64,000 nt of DNA from Diacronema lutheri (lineage: Eukaryota > Haptophyta > Pavlovophyceae > Pavlovales > Pavlovaceae): NCBI GenBank assembly GCA_019448385.1, contig JAGTXO010000010.1, forward strand, positions 186,001-250,000, given 5' to 3'. This document shows positions 27,465-34,388 of the stretch, in pieces (within the stretch, counting starts at the first letter, position 1; every line of letters starts with the position of its first letter). The position numbers were made by a program, and so were the translations under genes. Below the pieces are notes generated by a model. It worked only from the letters and a program-made list of their open reading frames with translations, ran no database searches and was not told the origin of the DNA.

Positions 27465-28265
27465 TCACGCGTTCACGGTCGCCTTGAACGCGAACGTCCA
27501 CTGCTCGCCGTCGTCGGGCAGCACGACGCATAGCGTCGCCTGGATGCTGCGCGCTGCGCCACTCGGCTTGCACGTCACCTTGAGGGTGGTCACCTCGCCG
27601 CCCTTGCGGTCCATGCGCCCAAACGCGGGCGACACCGAGAACGCCGGGTCTGAGTCCGCCGTGAATCCCGCGTAAAAGTCCTCGAAGGTCATGCAGACCG
27701 GCTCAATGTCAAACTCGAGCCCGTTGCCAATCTTGCTCACGGGACCAAAGTCGAACTCGGCGGAGAGCTCGGCAGCCGGGTCGCCCGGCCAGCGCGCGAC
27801 GGGCCGGACAAAGTCGACTCGCCTATTGCCGTCGAGCTCAACCCCCGCGATCACCTCGGGGTTGACCGCAAGCGCCGCAGCAACGCCCGGGTCGTGATTG
27901 TGCTCCGTGCGCACCTTTTGTGAGCCGGTGATGCCCTCCTTAAAGTCGATCTTGGAGCGCGGGTCGTTCGGGTCGAAAAAGTCGGGCGTATCGGTGCTCT
28001 CAAAGCTGCTGGCCATGGTGCTCTTCCCGCCCTCACCCTCCGTCCGCTGCCAGTCAGCGTTCGCGTCGTACACGACCTCGCCGTCCTTGAGCTTCTCGTT
28101 GATCGCCTCAACGTCCTTGCCCTTCTTGTAGTCCGCGTACGTCGTGGGCATCTTATCGTCAGCGGCCATGCGCACAGCGGCGCGCGCGACGTGCGGCCGT
28201 GCAAGCGCGGAGCGCGCCACGGGCGAGGCGACTGCGCTCGCGACCGCGAGCAGCACGGAGAGCAT
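27465..28265 (-). CDS. Plastid-type or secreted protein of unknown function
   Basis: 266 residues, single exon. MLSVLLAVASAVASPVARSA is a signal peptide with an A-x-A cleavage region, followed by a basic transit-like segment (LARPHVARAAVRMAADD), the usual leader of plastid proteins in secondary algae. The mature part begins with an Asp/Lys-rich helix (TTYADYKKGKDVEAINEKL). It ends in a beta-rich region (LEFDIEPVCMTFEDFYAGF, EVTTLKVTCKPSG, IQATLCVVLPDDGEQWTFAF) that looks like an immunoglobulin-type sandwich. I cannot name the family. Base composition and codon use match its neighbours. The upstream 60 bp are A/T-rich (poly-A and poly-T runs at 28266-28320), possibly the promoter. Confidence 0.75.
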   Translation of the reverse strand: MLSVLLAVASAVASPVARSALARPHVARAAVRMAADDKMPTTYADYKKGKDVEAINEKLKDGEVVYDANADWQRTEGEGGKSTMASSFESTDTPDFFDPNDPRSKIDFKEGITGSQKVRTEHNHDPGVAAALAVNPEVIAGVELDGNRRVDFVRPVARWPGDPAAELSAEFDFGPVSKIGNGLEFDIEPVCMTFEDFYAGFTADSDPAFSVSPAFGRMDRKGGEVTTLKVTCKPSGAARSIQATLCVVLPDDGEQWTFAFKATVNA

Positions 28266-28318
28266 TATTATTTTTGCGATTCCCTCCGGAAAATCGTTTT
28301 TAAAAAACCCCAAAAAAC

Positions 28319-28694
28319 ATGACGAGTGAGACGCAGTGGTCTCTGGCCGACAGTTCCCGAGAACGGCACGACGGCGACGGGCGACCACACCGAGCCCGCG
28401 CTTGCGGCCATAAGATGCATGGCCGCCAAAATTGCGCCTTGTGCACCCAGCGTGAGCGCCGGCGTTGGCTTGACCGCGGCAACACCGTGGCGTCGGCGGC
28501 GTTACGAACGCCTGAGCCCGGCCAGCACGCTCGCGCTGCCCTGTTCAACGCGCATTGTTCACGCGCACTCGCGGCTTGCAGACCGGTGTCGAGGCGCTCG
28601 AGGACCTCGGCGCGCTCTCACACAGCACCGTGGCGCGCCTCGAGCGGGCGAACGTCGCGGCTGCGCAGGCGCAGGAGCGCACGGAGCGCACCTA
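28319..28694 (+). other. Possible small plus-strand gene, incompletely resolved
   Basis: An ATG at 28319 opens MTSETQWSLADSS. A separate open stretch just before the TAG at 28692-28694 reads VEALEDLGALSHSTVARLER, a heptad-like amphipathic helix preceded by a possible acceptor CTTGCAG. The two could be exons of a small coiled-coil protein, but I could not establish the intervening exon or a consistent frame. Otherwise this stretch holds no gene I can support. Confidence 0.2.
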
Positions 28695-28958
28695 GTGATG
28701 GCGTCGGTGAGCAATGTTGCACACGTGGCCCTCCACCTGGCAGGCAGATGACACGCGGCCCCTCGCCCGCCCGGCCTTCTCGACGATGGCCGGCGCGCAC
28801 ACGTCGAGGGCAGGGGTGTCGGTGCCATGGGTGCAGCTGTGCGCCGCCGTGTCGAATTCGCCACAGCGCGGGCAGCGCAGCTGCGCCTCGTGCTGGTCCA
28901 GCGATGGCGTTGAGAACCCAAGCTCTGGCATGGGCACCGCGAACAAGTTGACCTCCAT
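28692..28958 (-). CDS. Small Cys/His-rich hypothetical protein
   Basis: 88 residues starting MEVNLFAVPMPELGFSTPSL. A likely zinc-binding set is LRCPRCGEFDTAAHSCTHG (CxxC plus His/Cys), with further Cys near the C-terminus. No family is recognised. Its 3' end overlaps the end of a possible plus-strand frame, so one of the two may be spurious. It lies 204 bp downstream of the SET gene stop on the same strand. Confidence 0.35.
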   Translation of the reverse strand: MEVNLFAVPMPELGFSTPSLDQHEAQLRCPRCGEFDTAAHSCTHGTDTPALDVCAPAIVEKAGRARGRVSSACQVEGHVCNIAHRRHH

Positions 28959-29009
28959 GATGGCGGCCGTGCGGGCGTCAACGGGGGCGGCGCCCGAAAT
29001 GGGGAGATC

Positions 29010-29130
29010 AACTTGTTTCTACTTTCTAGTCTTTTCAACTCCCTTTTCTTTTCCGAATTCCGCCCTGCTAGGAAAAACAAAAAAAAACTTTTTAAAAAGC
29101 AGAAATCAGTCAAAAGACTCAAAAGAGAAG
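29010..29130. other. AT-rich island with short inverted repeats
   Basis: About 120 bp of unusually low GC: TCTAGTCTTTTCAACTCCC near 29025-29043, an A9 run, the palindrome CTTTTTAAAAAG, and AAAAGACT near 29113, complementary to AGTCTTTT at 29029. It lies between the small Cys/His gene start (28958) and the SET gene stop (29163). It could be a promoter of the former or a 3' region of the latter. Confidence 0.4.
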
Positions 29131-29162
29131 ATTTGGGGCTCTGGATGGCCAACGCCCGCTCA

Positions 29163-30440
29163 TCAGCCAGCCGTCCGAACGTTCACTTTCCACGGCCGAC
29201 GGAGGCTGCCGACCGAGCTCGGCCGAGCGACCCACGCCGCCGCACGTCGCGCGCACGCGGCGAGGCAGCGCGCGCGGCTGATACGCGCGCGCAGCGCCTC
29301 GGCCGCGCGGCTCTCCGCGCCGGCGTCGCTGCCGAGCGGCGGGCCAATACCGGGCGCGCGCGCCGCGCCGCCCTCGAGCGCGGCGAGGCGCGCCTCGTCC
29401 GCGCCGAGGTCGTCGGTGCACACGGCGAGCGCCGACTCGCAGAGCGCCTGCAGCGCGGCGCCGACGCGCACCTCGTGGTCGAGCGACAGGATGACGCCCT
29501 CGCCGATCGAGATGGCCGCTGCCAGCGCCGGCCGGTCGGACGCGCCGCTCAGGCCCGTGAGCTCGGCGCCGAGGCACGCGGCCTGCAGCAGGATCCCGAG
29601 CATGTCGCTTGCGTAGCCGCCGCTCAGCACGCGCAGCTCGTCGCCCTCGTCCTCGTGCAAGTAGCGCAGCTCGCGCAGCGCGCGCATCACCTCGGCGCGC
29701 AGCCCGCGCACGTCGCCGCCGCCGCCGCCACCGTCGGGCTCGTCCGGCTGATGCGCGCGCACGCGCTCGAGGACGTCATCGGCGGTGAGCACGGCCGAAT
29801 CGGAGCTCAAGTCGGCGGATGCCCAGCCCTGCTCGAGCAGAAGTTCGTCATTGGTGCGCCAGCCCGCCGAGATCGTCACGAGTGCGCCCGCCTCGCGCGC
29901 CTCGGTGCACGCCAGCCGGAACGTGCGGCCGCGCCGCTCGAGCGTCGCGCCGCGCACGGCCGACCACCCGAACGCGCCCACGCCCGGAATAAGGTGCAGC
30001 GCGCCGCCGTGGACAAGCGCGTGCCCGCGGCAGACGTCGAGCGCGTCGGCGAAGCGCGCGAGCGGCACGCCCGCGTCCGCGTGCGCCGCGTGCGCGCGTG
30101 CGATCCATTCGCGGTCACGCCGCGCGGCAGCGGCAAGCGGCGGCCAGCGGAGCTCGTCGAGCTCCACGTCGGTCCAGCGGTGCAGCACATCAGGCGGGCT
30201 GAGCGCCAGCAGCGAGTCGTCCGCCTCGCCTCGGACGAGCTTGCACGCCATCCGCGCGAGCGCGCCGGGCCCTTCGGGCTCCGAGAGCGCCGCGCTCGCG
30301 CGCGCCTCGAGCAGCGGCTCGCCGCGTTCAACGTGCCTGCGCGCGAAGACGCCCGCCGGTGCGCACTCAAGGCCAGGCGCGAGCATGCCCTCCGTCGCGC
30401 GCAGCGCGGCGACGGCGAGCAGCACGCCGAGCGGCGCCAT
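29163..30440 (-). CDS. SET-domain protein, Rubisco-LSMT/SETD3-like
   Basis: 425 residues, single exon, starting with a leader MAPLGVLLAVAALRATEG that could direct it to the secretory or plastid route. SET core elements: GVFARRHVERGEPLLE (N-terminal SET strand), a long inserted helical I-SET (VLHRWTDVELDELRWPPLA), LHLIPGVGAFGWSAV near the catalytic region, and LVTISAGWRTNDELLLEQGWA, matching the 'YGxxSNxELLxxYGF' block of LSMT-type enzymes, though N-H is read as T-N. A C-terminal helical substrate-binding region follows. Targets in this group include Rubisco large subunit, aldolase and actin; none can be chosen. The spacer to the divergent membrane-protein gene is 72 bp. Confidence 0.75.
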   Translation of the reverse strand: MAPLGVLLAVAALRATEGMLAPGLECAPAGVFARRHVERGEPLLEARASAALSEPEGPGALARMACKLVRGEADDSLLALSPPDVLHRWTDVELDELRWPPLAAAARRDREWIARAHAAHADAGVPLARFADALDVCRGHALVHGGALHLIPGVGAFGWSAVRGATLERRGRTFRLACTEAREAGALVTISAGWRTNDELLLEQGWASADLSSDSAVLTADDVLERVRAHQPDEPDGGGGGGDVRGLRAEVMRALRELRYLHEDEGDELRVLSGGYASDMLGILLQAACLGAELTGLSGASDRPALAAAISIGEGVILSLDHEVRVGAALQALCESALAVCTDDLGADEARLAALEGGAARAPGIGPPLGSDAGAESRAAEALRARISRARCLAACARRAAAWVARPSSVGSLRRPWKVNVRTAG

Positions 30441-30512
30441 GCTGTGTTTCTTCAAAAGAGTTTTGGCCTCTCTCAACTTTGAACGGGGCAACGGCAGGCA
30501 GAGGCAGGCAAA
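30441..30512. promoter_or_regulatory. 72-bp bidirectional spacer with opposed TTCAAA/TTTGAA elements
   Basis: Contains TTCAAA at 30451-30456 and TTTGAA at 30478-30483, one in each orientation, 11 bp and 30 bp from the respective start codons. This arrangement suits a shared divergent promoter with one element per direction. Confidence 0.4.
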
Positions 30513-31877
30513 ATGCCCACGTTTGGGCCGAGGCGAGCGGCCACGGTGCAGGCGTTGGCGGTGCTCGCGACGGCGACAGCCGCGGGCGTGGCGGGGGCGG
30601 GTGGCAAGTCGTGCGTGGGTGACAGGTGCTCGGACACCGAAAGCTGGTGCCCCGCCTCGCACTGCGGCGCGTTCAAGCTCAGCGTGCCGGCGAGCGGCGC
30701 GTGGCAATCGTCCGACGGCGTGCGCGCGTGCAAGCACATCCGGGGCGCGTCCGCAAAGCGGCTGTCGCGCGAAAGCGACACATCGATCCACGATGTGTAC
30801 TGCATCTCGCTGGACACCCGGCTTCGCGGCTTTCAGTGCTTCGACGACCCACAGCAGTGGCTTGCCGAGATGCTCGACTACCTCGCCATCGAGCCGAGCG
30901 GCGCGGATGCGGACGCGGGCACGCGTCCGCCGCTGGTGCTCAACGAGACGACGTGCAACCGGCTCAACTTTGGCGTGCCGTACTCGGGCACCCTCTTCGT
31001 CGCTGGTCAATGCTGCACGGGCGGCGCGGTGCCGTGCAAGGCAAGGGGTTGCGAGGCGCCGTTCGTCCCCCTCGGTCCGCGCGTCACGTCGTCGGTCGTG
31101 AGCGTCGTGCTCGTGGTGATCGCGGTGATGCACGCGCTCACCTCGCTGCAGTGCATAGTCTTCTCCGACCGACTCATTGACGGCTTCCGCAGCGTTGCGC
31201 AGATGGGCGGCGAAGACCGCGCCTCGTTCAAAAACATTGTCGCGATGCTCGGCGCTGCGCACGGCGGCTTCGCGGCGGTGCTCATCTTCGGCGCGCTGCA
31301 AGACTGGGTGGACGGGAAGAGCCAGGTCGCGCTCGCCGCGCTCGCGTGGTACGCTGTGCTCGGCCCCATCGCCGAGGCGATGCAGCACACGCCTGGCGAG
31401 AGCCGCTTTTTGATCGGCTGCCTCTCAGCGTCGCAGGCGCAGTGCGGCGGGCGCGTGCCAAAAGTCAACTACCTGCTGCTTTGCATCCCGCTCCTCGTCG
31501 CGATTGGCGTGCGCGCCCGCGCCCGCGTATCCCTCCGCGCCCGCGCGACGCGCTGCGAGCGAGCCGCACCGCGCCCACGCTGCTGCTCACTGCGCCCGTG
31601 CGGGCGTGGTTTGCAGTGCCAACATACGCAGCGAGCCGCACCGCGCCCACGCGCTGCTGCGCGGTGCGCGGGCGCCGCGCCGCGTTCACACACCCCGTCT
31701 CCGGCTGGACGCGCACGCCGACCGCAGGTCGAGGCATTTGGCGTGCACTTCATGATCGGCGCGGGGATGGTCGTCACTGGGCTGATCACGTCGCTCGTGA
31801 TCATGCATGTCGGCTCTGAGCGCGGCGGCGACACTGCCGGCGAGCGCGGCGCTGCCGGCTCGGAGGCGATGCACTGA
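30513..31877 (+). CDS. Membrane protein with Cys-rich extracellular domain
   Basis: Exons 30513-31508 and 31728-31877, 381 residues. Signal peptide VQALAVLATATAAGVAGAGG. The luminal or extracellular domain (residues about 30-185) contains about a dozen Cys (CVGDRCSDTESWCPASHC; GQCCTGGAVPCKARGC) and a potential N-glycosylation site (NETT). Four hydrophobic helices follow: VVSVVLVVIAVMHALTSL, FKNIVAMLGAAHGGFAAVLI, QVALAALAWYAVLGPI, and one formed across the splice (LLLCIPLLVAIG-VEAFGVHFMIG). The 219-bp intron has no stop in frame and is a multiple of three. Family not recognised; the last four helices resemble a small transporter-like or tetraspan unit. Confidence 0.75.
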   Translation: MPTFGPRRAATVQALAVLATATAAGVAGAGGKSCVGDRCSDTESWCPASHCGAFKLSVPASGAWQSSDGVRACKHIRGASAKRLSRESDTSIHDVYCISLDTRLRGFQCFDDPQQWLAEMLDYLAIEPSGADADAGTRPPLVLNETTCNRLNFGVPYSGTLFVAGQCCTGGAVPCKARGCEAPFVPLGPRVTSSVVSVVLVVIAVMHALTSLQCIVFSDRLIDGFRSVAQMGGEDRASFKNIVAMLGAAHGGFAAVLIFGALQDWVDGKSQVALAALAWYAVLGPIAEAMQHTPGESRFLIGCLSASQAQCGGRVPKVNYLLLCIPLLVAIGVRARARVSLRARATRCERAAPRPRCCSLRPCGRGLQCQHTQRAAPRPRAAARCAGAAPRSHTPSPAGRARRPQVEAFGVHFMIGAGMVVTGLITSLVIMHVGSERGGDTAGERGAAGSEAMH

Positions 31878-31991
31878 ATCGTGAACGGCGGCGCCACGGG
31901 CCCGGGGCGTCACCGACCCGCATGGGCGCGCTCATCGCCCTGTGCGCTGCGCCACAGAGCGCGCGGCATTGATGATGTGCGCCGAGCGGAA

Positions 31992-32025
31992 GCCCTCCCT
32001 TCTCCGCCCCTTTCTGTCGGAGGGC
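31992..32025. terminator. 7-bp-stem inverted repeat between convergent genes
   Basis: GCCCTCC (31992-31998) and GGAGGGC (32019-32025) with a 20-nt pyrimidine-rich loop. It lies in the 347-bp gap between the membrane-protein stop and the Romo1-like stop; nothing else is seen in that gap. Weaker than the other hairpins. Confidence 0.25.
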
Positions 32026-32224
32026 AGAGGGACCAGAAGTGTGACGCTGGCAGGTTCACTCTTGAGGTTCCGATGGTGATGACAATGACGGGCGTGGGTC
32101 CAGCGTCTCGCCAACGCCGCCCGTCGCGCACCGCGACAAGCCCGCTTCCCGCCGGCGGCGTTCGCCGCGGAAGCGCGCTGCGGCTTGCCGCCTGCGCGCG
32201 GCCGGACGGTTTGCCCGTGGCAAC

Positions 32225-32404
32225 TCAGCGCTCGCGCACGAACGCCGAGGCGACGAACATGGTGCCCATAAACGCACCGGCCTGCATCGCCTGCGCGCTG
32301 GAAAGCTGCGCGCCCCGAGTCATCATCGTGCTCGCCGCGACGCCGCTCGCGCCGACCACCATGCCGAACGCGAAGCTGCTCACGACCGTCGCGATCGACG
32401 GCAT
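32225..32404 (-). CDS. Tiny Romo1/Mgr2-like inner-membrane protein
   Basis: 59 residues from the ATG at 32404. Two hydrophobic small-residue-rich helices, FAFGMVVGASGVAASTMM and QAGAFMGTMFVASAFVRER, are separated by a short polar loop. The second helix closely parallels the end of ROMO1 (MQSGGTFGTFMAIGMGIR): Met-Gln, spaced Gly, Gly-Thr and a terminal Arg fall in register. ROMO1/Mgr2 proteins sit in the mitochondrial inner membrane and gate lateral release from the TIM23 translocase. The family is about 75-110 residues, so a short N-terminal exon upstream may be missing; the frame is open upstream without an ATG. It is divergent from the next gene at 35 bp. Confidence 0.5.
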   Translation of the reverse strand: MPSIATVVSSFAFGMVVGASGVAASTMMTRGAQLSSAQAMQAGAFMGTMFVASAFVRER

Positions 32405-32439
32405 CGCGCGTTTGCACTGCTTGACTTGCCACGCGCAGC

Positions 32440-33810
32440 ATGGCGGCCATCGCGGAGGTGGCGTCGATACTGGCCGAGATGGGCGTCCTACGTGCGGAGC
32501 ACGCGCGCGAGCGCGAGGACTACGAGCATCGGCTCACGATGCAGCGCATCGAGATGTCCGCGCTTAGGGCGCAGCTGAGCACCGCCGAGTCGGTGCAGCG
32601 GCCAAACGGCAGCTCCCGCGTGCCCGTGTGGCACCTCGAGGCACGCGGGCTGCCAGCGCGGGCGAGCGCAGACGAGCACGGGCGGCAGCTCCACGAGCTG
32701 GCGGAACGGTGCGCCTCATATGCGCAGGAGATCGGACACCTCGTCTCGCTGCAAAAGATGGCGGCAGCCGAGCGCGCCGAGCTGCTCGCGCACAACGCCG
32801 CCCTCCAGCGCGCGCTCGATCGCGTCGCCGCGCCGTGCAGTGCGGCTCCGCTTGCGCGACGCGGGATCGCGTACGCGGGCATGTGTATGGACGCTGCGTC
32901 GGCGCATCGGCTGAGAGACATACCGGCGCCGACCCGATGCACCGACAACGGCGACGAGCGCAGCGGCGGCGAGGACGACGAGGGCGCACTCCTGCCGGGC
33001 GCCGTCGCCCAGATTTGGCGTGCCACGCACGACACGCGGATCAGCCTCACGCGTGCGCCGCCGACGCAGCGCCGCCGCCCGCTCTCCGCTGGCGCGAGCC
33101 CGCGCGCGCGCGGCGCACCCGCGGCATCGGCGACTTGCGCGGCCAACGTCCGCCTGGCGACGATGCCGCTCACCAGCGTGAAGCAGCAGGCGGCGCACGC
33201 GCCCGCGCAGCTGAGTTGCGAGCTGCTCGCGCGCGGCGCAGAGGTTGCGCAGCGCGCGCGCGTGGTGGAGCGGCGACGAGGTGCGCACCCGATTGCCGTG
33301 CCGCTGCGCGCCGGAGTCGGCCCGTGGCTTGGCGGGCGTAGCGCTGCAGATCCGCCACGCGTGGCGGCGCTGCTCGACCGCGACGGCGGCTCGGCCGTGT
33401 GGCGAGCGCCGTGGCGCGCTGCGACAAGTTTGGCCGAGCATTCAGCAGGCGAATCGCGACCTGCACGCATCAGCGGCGCGCAGCAGGCTGACGTGTGCGG
33501 CCCGGGAGTCTGCCATGCGCCGGCTGTCGATTCAAACCGCACCGAGGGCGCGGATTCGGCGGACGTTGCGGCCGCGGCCGCGCGTCGAAGCGTTGGGCGC
33601 GTGGCGGATTGCTTGGGTCAGGGCGGCCACGCGGACGCTCGGACGCACAACAGCAGCAGCACAGCGCAAGACGCAGCGCAAGACGCCGCCAGCGTCACTA
33701 TGGGCGCGGCGCCAGCCGCGGATGGCGAGCTCGAGCGGGAGCCGGGCGCGGCGCAGCCGGAGCTGTTCCCGCGTTGGGTGTCGCTCAGCGCGTACGGAGC
33801 GGCAGAATGA
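32440..33810 (+). CDS. Coiled-coil hypothetical protein
   Basis: 456 residues. The first about 135 residues form coiled coil in two blocks (EVASILAEMGVLRAEHARER; SLQKMAAAERAELLAHNAAL), a typical dimerising N-terminus. The rest is low-complexity Ala/Arg/Ser with no recognisable domain and may include unrecognised introns. The ATG at 32440 is the first available and is 35 bp from the divergent Romo1-like start. Function unknown; a structural or cytoskeletal role is only a guess. Confidence 0.5.
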   Translation: MAAIAEVASILAEMGVLRAEHAREREDYEHRLTMQRIEMSALRAQLSTAESVQRPNGSSRVPVWHLEARGLPARASADEHGRQLHELAERCASYAQEIGHLVSLQKMAAAERAELLAHNAALQRALDRVAAPCSAAPLARRGIAYAGMCMDAASAHRLRDIPAPTRCTDNGDERSGGEDDEGALLPGAVAQIWRATHDTRISLTRAPPTQRRRPLSAGASPRARGAPAASATCAANVRLATMPLTSVKQQAAHAPAQLSCELLARGAEVAQRARVVERRRGAHPIAVPLRAGVGPWLGGRSAADPPRVAALLDRDGGSAVWRAPWRAATSLAEHSAGESRPARISGAQQADVCGPGVCHAPAVDSNRTEGADSADVAAAAARRSVGRVADCLGQGGHADARTHNSSSTAQDAAQDAASVTMGAAPAADGELEREPGAAQPELFPRWVSLSAYGAAE

Positions 33811-34040
33811 AAGCTCAAAGAACTGCGCGACGTTGGCGAACACCGGCCGCGTCCGTCACGAAGAATGGCAAATGCCATCCGTCACGAAGAATGGCGTGGT
33901 GGATGAGGCTAGCACGCGCCAGGCGCTCGGCCTCGGCGGCCGCCCACTAGCGCGCATTCATCGTTTGCCGTGAGTCCAGCCAATTCTGTCAAGGTGACGT
34001 GGGATCATCTCGGCCTGCGCGAAGGTGAGGTCGGTGCGCA
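33811..34040. other. Intergenic region with a duplicated 17-bp motif
   Basis: CCGTCACGAAGAATGGC occurs twice, near 33854 and 33880, separated by AAATGCCAT so that ATGGCAAATGCCAT forms a near-palindrome. No gene is supported here. Confidence 0.45.
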
Positions 34041-34388
34041 GTGCGCACGTGCCGGCAAGGGTTTGGCGTGCGCTCCGGCAACTCCGCCCGGCCAGGGCGG
34101 CGGCGGCGGCGGTGCGCCATTGCGTACGCCGTGCGCGCCGTGTGCGCCGACCAGCCGCCTGTTCACGCCCCTAAACAGGCAGACGAGCAAATGCACACTC
34201 TCGTGCCGCAGGCTGAGCTCGTCGGCTCCTCTTGCGCGCTCGGCAAGGGCAAGCGCAACAAGGGGCAGCTCGACGCCGAGCGCATGCGACGCGAGATTTG
34301 GAGGCGTGCAGCATGGCCGGCTTCAGCGACCACCGTCCATGGAGGCCGCGGGCAGCGCGCGTCTCTCGCCGAAGCCGCGCAGTCATGA
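34041..34388 (+). CDS. Doubtful small basic protein
   Basis: 115 residues in an open frame whose C-terminal half (KGKRNKGQLDAERMRREIWR) is strongly basic and helix-like, unlike shadow frames here. It might be the last exon of a small gene, with an upstream exon around 33970. It overlaps the 3' end of the NEK gene on the other strand by 6 bp. No family recognised. Confidence 0.22.
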   Translation: MRTCRQGFGVRSGNSARPGRRRRRCAIAYAVRAVCADQPPVHAPKQADEQMHTLVPQAELVGSSCALGKGKRNKGQLDAERMRREIWRRAAWPASATTVHGGRGQRASLAEAAQS

